From: Vavraia culicis subsp. floridensis
Taxonomy: Eukaryota > Microsporidia > Pleistophoridae
Direction of reading: 5' to 3'
Assembly (NCBI RefSeq): GCF_000192795.1
Contig: NW_007360637.1
Location: 1 to 64,000, forward strand
DNA length: 64,000 bases
Part shown: one piece after another, positions 50,431 to 60,089 of the stretch
Layout: each line of letters begins with the position of its first letter
Position numbering within the stretch: position 1 is the first letter of the stretch
The notes under the pieces: model-generated
Databases searched by the model: none
The model's input: only the letters and a program-made list of their open reading frames with translations
Told to the model about the DNA's origin: nothing
Translations under genes and position numbers: made by a program

Positions 50431-51301
50431 CGAACATAACCGGAATAAAGCAACCTTTGAACAATTCGTTGATATCACAGGTACGCAAAGCCGATCCAAA
50501 CTGTACATGACAGCAGGATCTAGCCGCTCTGAGGCAGAGGAAAGACAAGATGAACTAATATGACTTTACTAACAAACCTAAATCACAAGCATCGACTCCA
50601 CTAGCACACACATCCGAAAATGTCCTTGATATATCTCCTAACAACACTGTACAACCTTTTTTAACCTTCTGTTTGTTGCACATTCCTCAAATCACGATGA
50701 ACCCCCCAGTGTGTGCTGGAGAGCGATTCTTGATCAACTCCACATGTAGCTAAGAAACCGCCTTGCTACATATATGTACGTCGAAACAAAACAGCCAAAT
50801 ATAAACGCGATAATAAAAAAAAAACAGTTATTCTACAATTAGTAGTGCTATTACAGTCAATAGAGTCATTAATCCTGGTATCTCTGGGTTTGTTTCTTTC
50901 GTTCCCTGCATGCACATAATTCAGAAAACCTAATATTACCAGCAACAGATTAAATAACGAACTCAACAACATGTGCAGGCTGCATCACCTGTATTTATTC
51001 TTTTTTACCGATATTAAAGTTATGACATTATCATTTTAGAACAGGTTAGAGGTTTTTGCTTTTTTTTCTATGATAGCACGGCCATCACGGTGCTACAAAA
51101 ATGTTCTGATCAGCTCTGTAGTTCACAAGCACTTGCACGGTTGTGGTGCATGTTTGAGTAGAGGAGTGAGAATAAAACAATGAAACATTGAAACGAATAA
51201 TTAATTTAACTGTTCTGGTAGCAGTTGTTGCACTGGTCCAAGATTGTGGAGGTGTTTTACACTTTTTCAATTCTAAGCTTAGTTGATTCACCGCGGTAAT
51301 C
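50431..51301. repeat. Inverted repeat, left arm (about 870 bp)
   Basis: This 871-base stretch is repeated in inverted orientation at 56371-57240 with about four substitutions and a one-base indel spotted by eye. All four substitutions run G:C to A:T from left to right. The inner boundary is sharp at CCGCGGTAATC. The outer boundary is unknown, because the right arm ends in an assembly gap. Confidence 0.96.
50766..50972 (-). CDS. Small secreted-type ORF in the left repeat arm
   Basis: A 68-codon ATG frame, preserved as an identical protein in the right arm. The first 20 or so residues form a good signal peptide (LLSSLFNLLLVILGFLNYVHA). Two potential N-glycosylation sites follow (NDS, NST), and the tail is hydrophobic (ITVFFLLSRLYLAVLF). 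Identity of both copies could simply reflect recent duplication. Coding status is open. Confidence 0.3.
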   Translation of the reverse strand: MLLSSLFNLLLVILGFLNYVHAGNERNKPRDTRINDSIDCNSTTNCRITVFFLLSRLYLAVLFRRTYM

Positions 51302-53242
51302 ATAGCTGATGACAAAGTTCCTTATATCAGTTTGATTGGCATTGACGGGTGAATCTTCTTATCATTTTTAGTCTGAGCAGAACTTTTGGATAAATGTCTG
51401 CGCATCGAAATGAACAATAAAAATGCGTTGATCAGGATGACACTGTTTATATATATGGTAACAAATAGATCATTTTCTGTAAAAAGTATTCAAAGATATT
51501 AACTTGAAGACTCCACTCCGTAGAAGGTCCGTGCATTAAGTGATCAAATGGCATCACATGTTGCTACTCTACAATTAAAAATTTGTGGTCTCAACGGCAG
51601 GTTTTTTGACAAATCGCTTCTGATGGATGTTATCTTTGAGAAATGGTCTTTGCAAACAAAAATTATCACAGATGTCTGCAAACCTATTTTAATATTAAGA
51701 ACTCGTTTAATACAGGTAATAAGCTTACATTTGCGGCTGTATCTCGGTGTACTAGCACTGAGCTTCACAGATTGTATCCTTTTCACGCAATTTTGTAGCA
51801 TAACAAATCTACATGCAGCATTTTACAGGGTTCGCTTCACAGATAAGCTTTTTAGGAGTGGTCAAACAAACCTTATGACTGCAGGATAACTATCAAACTG
51901 TGGTTAGTGCTCCATCAATCACAACTTCATCTTATGCTACATACGATCGTTGCTTCATTTAAAATATTTGCCGATACTTCAAAGGCTTTTCTGAGACCGA
52001 TTTCTAGCCAAACGAAGAATGGCCTGGCAATGCCTTTCTCGATAGAGTTTATAAATTTTTTTGTTCTAAATATTTGTAGATCAATGTGTCTGCCACAGAG
52101 ACATCTCTATTATGCTGGCCTATACAATTATTTGTACAGGCGACTTGCAACAATATTATGAATTGCATAGATCTTCACTTTTTACCGATCAAAAGTTGTG
52201 TAATATGCAAAAATATATTCTTTAATTCGGTTAGTTCTCATTCTCACGGTGACCTCGTTGTTTTGTTGAACTACTTTCACCAACCAAGATTAATAAAACA
52301 CAACAACTGTTAAGACACAAAACAAACATAGGCGACAAGTCAAACGGTACAATGTGTGATATTCTTATTAATAAACATATTTATAAAGAAACGCGCAGTT
52401 AGCTTGATATACCAGTAATAAGATAGAATACGCCATTTGTACGAATGTTGGGATTGGATGGATGCTCTTGGCGGAGGATATCGATGATGAGATCGAAAAA
52501 AGGAGGTATATCAGCATAGAACATATTACAATAAGCGATATGGTAGTTAACATTAAATAGTAGAATAGCATGCCATGATGTCTATAAAAATACATCATAT
52601 GCCATTGCACAACGTATGTTAAAGCAGCTTTGTTCTTTGATACGCCTTAGTATCTGTCAAGGCTGTGGTATTTAGGAGTAGTTATGTAATCGAATAGCTG
52701 ATGGGCACAGTACCAAGGGCAAAATCGTCAAAATTTCGATCTAAATGCAAATATTTTGCGGATGTTTATGGTATTGTTCACCAATCTCAGATACTTTGCT
52801 TCTAGGTTAATAACTAGTGATCTGAGAGCAATAACATTTGGAGTAGGGTGTTTGTTAGCTGGAGATAATTCGCTCCATGTCTTATATCACAACCAAGTAA
52901 ATCACAGCCTTTCAGAACTACCAAGAACCAAAAAAATGTTCCTTTTACTTCGATTTAACCGTCTAACAGCTGGCATTAAAACATCGCCATAGCGAGCAGT
53001 TTTGTACCGTGGTTTATTGTGATCATCAACAAATTAATTAATGAGTATTTTTTGATAAAGTAGCCATAACGATATTTCCATCGTTTTGAGCAGCTTCCGA
53101 TGCTGGTTCTGCTTTTTTATACAGAAATTACATTTGATTGATATTTACGGTCTGCAATCGTATGAACAATTCTTTTTGAAGTTGTAACAAAAAAGGAATA
53201 TTTTGCAACCATTTAATCACATACCTTCGCTAAAAAAAAACA
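51302..53242. other. Gene-poor sequence between the arms, left part
   Basis: Several ATG frames of 70-113 codons (51548-51889 plus, 51907-52161 plus, 52368-52610 minus, 52756-52992 plus) have no recognised domain, and no C-run touches their starts. Some are hydrophobic. No supported gene. Confidence 0.45.
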
Positions 53243-54190
53243 ATGGGTAGATTCGGTGGAAGCTTTAACTTTGGTTCAAAGGGCCATTCATCCCCAGCAG
53301 CGCATTACAGCAGTCCACACGGACACAATGGCGTTCATAGCCCGAGTTCGAAAAGAACAGGAAGTGATAAATCATTAACAACGATGGCGACAGTATCACT
53401 AATTATTTCCTGTACAATTTACATTTCTCTGGGCATTTTACTTATTGTTACGTGGTATATTATTTATGTGGGAAATAGGAAGTTGACAAAGAAATTGAAA
53501 TCCGCAGAAGTAGCGGACATTACAGCAGAATATATCGATAAAGATGCACACTCAACCGTAGTTATAATGTACGGATGTACCATCAATGGTGAGAACTGTT
53601 TATCTGTTTTTCCGCTACGTGAATATGGACATAGGCTTTTTGAGAGTGAGATAGCAATCGATGAAAAAATGCAAAACCGGTCATACTTCAGAAAACACTT
53701 CATACAGGTCATGCTATCCTATTCGAAAGAACAAAATAATTTGCTCTATATTCCTCAAAGGAATTTAAGAGAGAAGCGACCGTTTTTCATGTGGTATACG
53801 AGAGTATTTATTAGATTTAATGGAAAAAGCCTCGATCATCTGCTCAATTCGGCCATTGAATTTATTAACTGCGTGTTCGAACCAACGTTTTTCTCAAAAA
53901 ACAAGGAGTTTATTACGTTCTGCATATTAAACAAATCTCGTATTGATGTTGAAGTGTATCAATGCACCGACACCGAACTTATTCCTAATGCTGGCGGATC
54001 ATTCCACTTCGACGAAAATTTGGCGGTTGAATACTTTTCGTACATCATGGATTCGCTCACTGAAAAGGTCGCAGCCGAGCAAATTGACAAACTGATTGAT
54101 ACTGCCATCTTCAATGAGGAAAAGATTAGGATGTCTCTACAAAACATCGAAAGGAGCTATAATATTGTAATTCCGCCTTCTCAACGCTGA
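53243..54190 (+). CDS. Orphan single-pass membrane protein, 315 residues
   Basis: Not recognised. The N-terminal 48 residues are rich in Gly, Ser and His (GRFGGSFNFGSKGHSS, then SSPHGHNGVHSPSSK). A membrane segment follows near 50-75 (MATVSLIISCTIYISLGILLIVTWYIIYVG), then about 240 residues of mixed polar and aromatic sequence. The first 50 residues carry no signal peptide, so a type II or III single-pass topology is likely. The ATG follows an A-run, not a C-run. It is the only substantial gene between the inverted repeat arms. Confidence 0.65.
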   Translation: MGRFGGSFNFGSKGHSSPAAHYSSPHGHNGVHSPSSKRTGSDKSLTTMATVSLIISCTIYISLGILLIVTWYIIYVGNRKLTKKLKSAEVADITAEYIDKDAHSTVVIMYGCTINGENCLSVFPLREYGHRLFESEIAIDEKMQNRSYFRKHFIQVMLSYSKEQNNLLYIPQRNLREKRPFFMWYTRVFIRFNGKSLDHLLNSAIEFINCVFEPTFFSKNKEFITFCILNKSRIDVEVYQCTDTELIPNAGGSFHFDENLAVEYFSYIMDSLTEKVAAEQIDKLIDTAIFNEEKIRMSLQNIERSYNIVIPPSQR

Positions 54191-56370
54191 ACTATTTGGT
54201 ATTGTCTGCCAACAAACAGCATATGTTTGATATGGTAGCGCATGTTGTCACATCATAACTACGATATTTGTGTTGAGTAGCGTACGTCGAAGAACATTTC
54301 ATGTGCTATGTTGCAGGATGATGATAAACGCCAACGGTATTACAAAGCCAGGTAAAAGCTGATAATTATGTCATCACCGGATTTTTAGTGCCTGTGTAAT
54401 TATTTTATCCGCTATTGTGCAAGTTATTGATGTAACACCACCGGATGCACATCCTTCCAAAAATTCACTTACTATGAATCTATTAGCCCCTTGCTAACGA
54501 GCCTGTTTATACCATGGTAACAATTCATTAGCACTATTCCTGTACCCTTGCATTTAATAATGCAGAATACGCCACCCGTCACTATTTTTTTAATTTGTTT
54601 TATTTTGCAGTTCTTAGTGTATCATTCCTCTTCGTTATTCTTTCTGGATCCGTTTCAGAAGGTAATTATAAAATATATTCAGATGTGTTCAAGGCTAGAT
54701 ACGACCGTACTATCCTTTATTACTATTGTTCGCTTCTATTTTTAAATTAATTCGCCGTTTTCTCGCTTTTTGTGGAACATTGCACATTTCAAGTTTTAGT
54801 TAATTGTAATTCAGAAATTTAGATGCTAGAACGTGATATCTTACTAAGTCCTATAATTCTATCGGTACGTATGCCATAAATTGTTGATATATTGAATTTT
54901 TGAAATTATAATCAAATCTGTAAATGCAATTGGACCATGAAAATAATTTCTTGGTGGTTGTTGAAGATAACGAACGCTTTCAACGGCTGTCCAAATAATA
55001 ATTTAAATATTTTGGTGCAGAAGAAAGGTTTGTACCAATGAGTGCGGAATATCTTGCAATAAACCAAAATAATAATTCCGTTCATTGGGCCCATTTTATC
55101 ACCACACACGTTTTACATCCGCCTTTTGTATATTACGTTCTCTGCTATTGCATTGTAGTCTGATCTCCTCTCATCTGCTTATACATCCAAATCACCGATA
55201 CATCTTAATCTGAGATGGTACCATAGAAAGCTGCTAATGCGCAAACATAGGTATTGATCAGCATACATACATTTTGTTGGACAATCTTCCTCGTAAATTT
55301 TGCACTATCATTGCAAATGAAGGAATAACTGATAACCGCTTCCTCTTCAACATGAATAACAGCAGTGCTACGATCAGTGCTGTGCTCGATATTATTGCAA
55401 AACGTCCCGTAAAAATGTTTTGAAGTGCCTTAATTCCTATCAATCGCGTTCACCGCATATATTTTCTTCTAGGATCGATGTTCCGAAGCAACATGATTAC
55501 TTGTATTTTCTCAGATCAGGCATGTGATGGTATTTTAATGACTATAACTGATTCTGTAGCTTTATTGGATAATTCGCTGCTATATTTCATCTTTTATTAC
55601 GATCATGTTTGCACTCGCATGTGCTATTCTTGGTCAACCTGTCTAATCAAGATTTTTTTCAATTATCATGCCAAAATTAGCGTGAATAGTGCAACTTCTG
55701 AATCCACAAATAGTAGTTCATACATCCATCATAGCACAGGCTTAGCTGTGCATACGGCGGCTTTCCAGGATTGCGTCGTCAGGGCACCATAGCAAAATTT
55801 ACATCAGTCGAAATTTTTTTGAGTTTTATACATTCTGCGAAAACCAAACGTAGCTTGGCACAAAACTCAGCATAGACCTGCATATGCACAACCGTTTTCA
55901 TAGTCTATCCCACTAATACCATGGTTTGAACATAAAGCACGAGAACGAAAACCATCTTAGAACCACAAAATCTAAAACTGATGATATAAAGTATTTACTT
56001 CTTGCACTATTAACGAGCATTACACGCATCTTCAACACAGTGTCCTATCATTCTTTTTTTACACTAGCACATCGTTAAATCTCTTCTAAATCACGAAGTG
56101 ATAAAGACACAAGTGCTAATATCAAGCAACCAAATAAAGAAACTGGTGTTTTTTGTTATGACAAAAAAGAACAATTTGTAATGTTTTGAGAACACCTCTT
56201 TCAGGTTGATCACAAAGATGTCCTGATAAAGGAATACTTCACAGAGCAGTTAATGATTGAGAAGGTGCTGAGAATACGAATGAATTGTGTAAAAAATGCA
56301 CATAGAGCGTTGTATTCGGGATGCAGTTTGGGATTGATGACAGCTGAATGACATGATTAAAAGAAATTGC
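54191..56370. other. Gene-poor sequence between the arms, right part
   Basis: Contains the Derlin-like fragment at 54560-54745. A plus frame at 55478-55792 and a minus frame at 55258-55443 (no ATG) are unsupported. No RNA gene recognised. Confidence 0.45.
54560..54745 (+). pseudogene. Possible Derlin N-terminal fragment
   Basis: This 61-residue frame from ATG 54560 reads NTPPVTIFLICFILQFLV, then LFFLDPFQKVIIKYIQMCSR, then LDTTVLSFI. It resembles the start of Derlin proteins (PPVxR membrane segment, a K-x-x-Q...RL.T pattern before the second segment). The Arg after PPVT is missing and the frame stops after the second hydrophobic stretch. No continuation was found in neighbouring frames. Derlin relation is inference from short patterns. 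Confidence 0.25.
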
Positions 56371-57240
56371 GATTACCGCGGTGAATCAACTAAGCTTAGA
56401 ATTGAAAAAGTGTAAAACACTTCCACAATCTTGGACCAGTGCAACAACTGCTACCAGAACAGTTAAATTAATTATTCGTTTCAATGTTTCATTGTTTTAT
56501 TCTCACTCCTCTACTCAAACATGCACCACAACCGTGCAAGTGCTTGTGAACTACAGAGCTGATCAGAACATTTTTGTAGCACCGTGATAGCCGTGCTATC
56601 ATGAAAAAAAAGTAAAAACTTCTAACCTGTTCTAAAATGATAATGTCATAACTTTAATATCGGTAAAAAAGAATAAATACAGGTGATGCAGCCTGCACAT
56701 GTTGTTGAGTTCGTTATTTAATCTGTTGCTGGTAATATTAGGTTTTCTGAATTATGTGCATGCAGGGAACGAAAGAAACAAACCCAGAGATACCAGGATT
56801 AATGACTCTATTGACTGTAATAGCACTACTAATTGTAGAATAACTGTTTTTTTTTTATTATCGCGTTTATATTTGGCTGTTTTGTTTCGACGTACATATA
56901 TGTAGCAAGGCGGTTTCTTAGCTACATGTGGAGTTGATCAAGAATCGCTCTCCAGCACACACTGGGGGGTTCATCGTGATTTGAGGAATGTGCAACAAAC
57001 AGAAGGTTAAAAAAGGTTGTACAGTGTTGTTAGGAGATATATCAAGGACATTTTCGGATGTGTGTGCTAGTGGAGTCGATGCTTGTGATTTAGGTTTGTT
57101 AGTAAAGTCATATTAGTTCATCTTGTCTTTCCTCTGCCTCAGAGCGGCTAGATCCTGCTGTCATGTACAGTTTGGATCGGCTTTGCGTACCTGTGATATC
57201 AACGAATTGTTCAAAGGTTGCTTTATTCCGGTTATGTTCG
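56371..57240. repeat. Inverted repeat, right arm (about 870 bp)
   Basis: Reverse complement of 50431-51301. The arm runs directly into the N gap at 57241, so its true outer end is not visible. The minus-strand frame that reaches an ATG at 51303 on the left loses it here, because that ATG lies just outside the repeat. Confidence 0.96.
56699..56905 (+). CDS. Small secreted-type ORF in the right repeat arm
   Basis: Identical 68-residue product to the copy at 50766-50972, with ATG, signal peptide-like start and stop all conserved. See that entry for features and doubts. Confidence 0.3.
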   Translation: MLLSSLFNLLLVILGFLNYVHAGNERNKPRDTRINDSIDCNSTTNCRITVFFLLSRLYLAVLFRRTYM

Positions 57241-57667
57241 NNNNNNNNNNNNNNNNNNNNNNNNNNNNNNNNNNNNNNNNNNNNNNNNNNNNNNNNNNNN
57301 NNNNNNNNNNNNNNNNNNNNNNNNNNNNNNNNNNNNNNNNNNNNNNNNNNNNNNNNNNNNNNNNNNNNNNNNNNNNNNNNNNNNNNNNNNNNNNNNNNNN
57401 NNNNNNNNNNNNNNNNNNNNNNNNNNNNNNNNNNNNNNNNNNNNNNNNNNNNNNNNNNNNNNNNNNNNNNNNNNNNNNNNNNNNNNNNNNNNNNNNNNNN
57501 NNNNNNNNNNNNNNNNNNNNNNNNNNNNNNNNNNNNNNNNNNNNNNNNNNNNNNNNNNNNNNNNNNNNNNNNNNNNNNNNNNNNNNNNNNNNNNNNNNNN
57601 NNNNNNNNNNNNNNNNNNNNNNNNNNNNNNNNNNNNNNNNNNNNNNNNNNNNNNNNNNNNNNNNNNN
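57241..57667. other. Assembly gap (427 N)
   Basis: A run of N adjoining the right repeat arm. Long frames crossing it are artefacts of the Ns. The real gap length may differ from 427. Confidence 0.99.
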
Positions 57668-58473
57668 AAGAACACACTCAGCTCTTAGATGCGAGATGTG
57701 GCACTCCCGCTTGTGCGGCTTTTAACATCAAAGGAGTGGCTGACACATGTGTTTCACTGTATGGCGTCAGCAGCACTTCTACACGAAGAATTATCAGACA
57801 TTTCGACTGTTATAGGCGTGCTCCAGTGAACTTAACGGTAGGTACCGAATAACCTTGAAGTCAGGTGGGTATACAAAAAGAGAAATGCCCACAGAACAAC
57901 AAGTGCCAGCTTATGATTGCTGGTCTTGAATGAAAATATGGACAAAAGATCCTTTAATTCATCAAAAATTGATCACAATAGAAATTGATAGTATCATACG
58001 GTAATAAATGCCTCTCTGAGTGAGACTCTACAGACATCTACCTAAGTCAAAGATCAACGACTATTCATTGCCATGATGAAAGGAGAGACTGTGATTAGCA
58101 CAACTGGCACAGCAATGTTTAGAATTAAAATAAAGTTGAGTTCATCAACGGCTCAGACAAATTCAGCGATTATTACCATGACAGCTTTGTTAATGGCTTC
58201 AACACCGACTTTCCGTTGTTCATGTCTGTGATAAGTGAATGCAAAAACATTTCCAACGCATTTATGAGATTTGACGTAAATTCTGTATTAAAACAGGTAA
58301 ATTACATAATTTATGGTGAACAAAAGATAGTAAATGAGGTTTGGTAGCGCAAATACACCAATTAGTGCATTGAAACCTACGCAACAATTCTCTTCAATAC
58401 CAAATGAGAAACTTTAGTGATTTCTACTCGATAAGTGCGTGCTCTATGCAAATTTATTGCAATTTTTACCAGG
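57668..58473. other. Sequence between the gap and the HIT gene
   Basis: Contains the uncertain open frame at 58129-58347. The 60-codon plus frame following the gap (to 57852) is unrecognised. Nothing else seen. Confidence 0.45.
58072..58347 (+). pseudogene. Possible frameshifted small gene
   Basis: An ATG frame from about 58073 (KGETVISTTGTAMFRIKIK) loses protein character near 58130. A second frame, open from 58129 to the TAG at 58345, then reads NGSDKFSDYYHDSFVNGF and NTDFPLFMSVISECKNIS. The switch lies at AAAATAAAG. Either a decayed gene or a sequencing frameshift is possible. A CAG-GTAAAT at about 58294-58302 could also be a splice donor. No family recognised. Confidence 0.3.
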
Positions 58474-58478
58474 CCCCC
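58474..58478 (+). promoter_or_regulatory. CCCCC start signal of the HIT gene
   Basis: CCAGGCCCCCAGGATG selects the ATG at 58482 over the ATG at 58404. Confidence 0.55.
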
Positions 58479-58481
58479 AGG

Positions 58482-58886
58482 ATGGACAGCGAATGCATAT
58501 TTTGCAGTATTTACTCAAAAGATATGAACGTGCTGTATAAGGATTCACGGGTGTTTATCATTCTTGATATAAGACCTTTGTCAAAAGGCCATTTGTTGGT
58601 CATACCTGTCAAACATGGCGAGTTCCTCTACGATTGTGAAGAGGAAGACGTGGCACATGCGATGCGCACGATATGGAAAGCCGTTAAGCTGCTCGGAATA
58701 AAAAAGTTTAACATATTGCAGAACAACGGCCATATACAGAGCGTGCCACATGTTCATTTCCATATCGTGCCGTGCATAGACAAAGTGAACTGTCTGAAAA
58801 TTGACTGGAAGGTGGTCGATACTCCGTTGGATTACGTCAATGAAAACGTGAAGAAATTGAAAGAAGAATTTAAAAAATTAAATTAA
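58482..58886 (+). CDS. HIT-family nucleotide hydrolase/transferase
   Basis: Histidine-triad proteins hydrolyse nucleoside phosphoramidates or dinucleoside polyphosphates. The 134-residue product opens with the C5-x2-C8 pair (ECIFCSI) common in Hint-type proteins. It continues with VFIILDIRPLSKGHLLVIPVKH and ends the core with the HIT motif HVHFHIVP (90-97), with FNILQNNG upstream. This order is typical of the Hint/Hnt2 branch; the exact substrate is not determinable. The start has CCCCC three bases upstream, so the longer frame from 58404 is rejected. Confidence 0.92.
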   Translation: MDSECIFCSIYSKDMNVLYKDSRVFIILDIRPLSKGHLLVIPVKHGEFLYDCEEEDVAHAMRTIWKAVKLLGIKKFNILQNNGHIQSVPHVHFHIVPCIDKVNCLKIDWKVVDTPLDYVNENVKKLKEEFKKLN

Positions 58887-60080
58887 CCTTTCCTAAGACC
58901 TAAGTCTTTGTTAGGACATTCTTTTTGTACAAGCTGTGTATATCTACCACTATAAATGAAGTATGTGTGCAGTTAAAAAGTATCAATCGTGCAACTCATT
59001 TTTGTGAAAAAATCAAAAATATGTTTCAGGGAATAATTTACTAGGAAATAATTTTTTAGCAGTTAAAATAGATCTTTGATCGTTTATAATCATTCGCTAT
59101 TTTCTGGAACGCATCCGCTTTCGCGTGGCGTGCACACCCTTCAGCATTCACTAAACTCTCCCATGGTGATACCTTTACATTTTCTCTCTGATAATTTTTC
59201 TATTTCCTGAGATAGACTACGTTAATGTAAGTCCTTTTGGTTAAGAGCCAGTCAAAGTTTGTTAATGAACTATGAAGACTCATTAAAAATGTAAAAAATG
59301 CTGGTTATCAGACTATTTACAGAGCACTCTTGTGGAGAAGATCAGGATTTATTTGCAAATTGGTGTAATTATCGTTGTAAAAAAACAATTTATATATTTT
59401 TGACGTAAAGGGCCATTTTTTGGCAATTATTGTTGCCTTGGCAACGACCGTAGTAATTGTTCAGGTGCCCAAGTTCCTTATGTGGTACCATATGAATAAT
59501 TACCGGCGATGCACTTCATAACACTGATCATTCTCAACAATTGTACCGCAATATTTGCAATTGTTAGTTGTTACCGGCCTTTAAACTACCACAATTCTTC
59601 TATCATGTTTCTAGATAGGGTCAATTCACCACCTTAGCTCCAAGAATTTGCTAAACATGGACTTGTTCTACACACAAACAACATAACTTTGATGTTTGAA
59701 GTACTATTTCATTCCTTGCATCTGCTATATCATGTTGTACTCTCTTTATACGATTAACTAATTTATCGGCATACGAATAGCTGCGCATATCTGGATATAT
59801 GATTATGTCATCATTCCAGTGTGCTGAACTGAATAATAAAATTAAATGCCACGATATCTCTTATTAAACACGTTTGTGTGGCTTAATCAGACATTCTTTC
59901 AATAAAATTGCTGTGTATAGCACTACTATGAATTATACTTCTGTCAAAGGTTCACAATTAGGGTAATCAAACATGCCTGCCAACGCAAAATATGGCTAGC
60001 AAAAATATTTTGGTGGTTTTAGTTCTTCTCGGCATAGTGTACCACAGATGGGCAATCCTAAAAATTAAAAAATTTGTGCA
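58887..60080. other. 1.2 kb spacer between HIT and CCT7
   Basis: A CCC touches an ATG at 59162, opening only 15 codons. A palindromic GTTGCCTTGGCAAC sits near 59431-59444. No supported gene. Confidence 0.5.
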
Positions 60081-60083
60081 CCC
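60081..60083 (+). promoter_or_regulatory. CCC start signal of CCT7
   Basis: GCACCCTAAGTTATG, with the C-run six bases before the ATG at 60090. Confidence 0.45.
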
Positions 60084-60089
60084 TAAGTT

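Noticed and set aside
50300..50563. A plus-strand frame with SDHGPFYTA, which slightly resembles an integrase motif
   Set aside because: Only a few residues match, no other retroelement motif is nearby, and the frame crosses the repeat boundary.
51085..51315. A 76-codon frame in the left arm, also partly in the right arm (56381-56587)
   Set aside because: The only ATG lies at the very edge of or outside the repeat, and the right copy lacks it; no start signal or domain.
52756..52992. A 78-codon frame with a faint Mpv17-like GD motif
   Set aside because: The match is a few residues only, with no second membrane segment pattern.
57108..57852. Long open frames of 150-229 codons across the N gap
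   Set aside because: They exist only because the run of N contains no stop codons.
59162..59211. CCC-ATG in the HIT-CCT7 spacer
   Set aside because: Encodes only 15 codons before a stop; likely chance.
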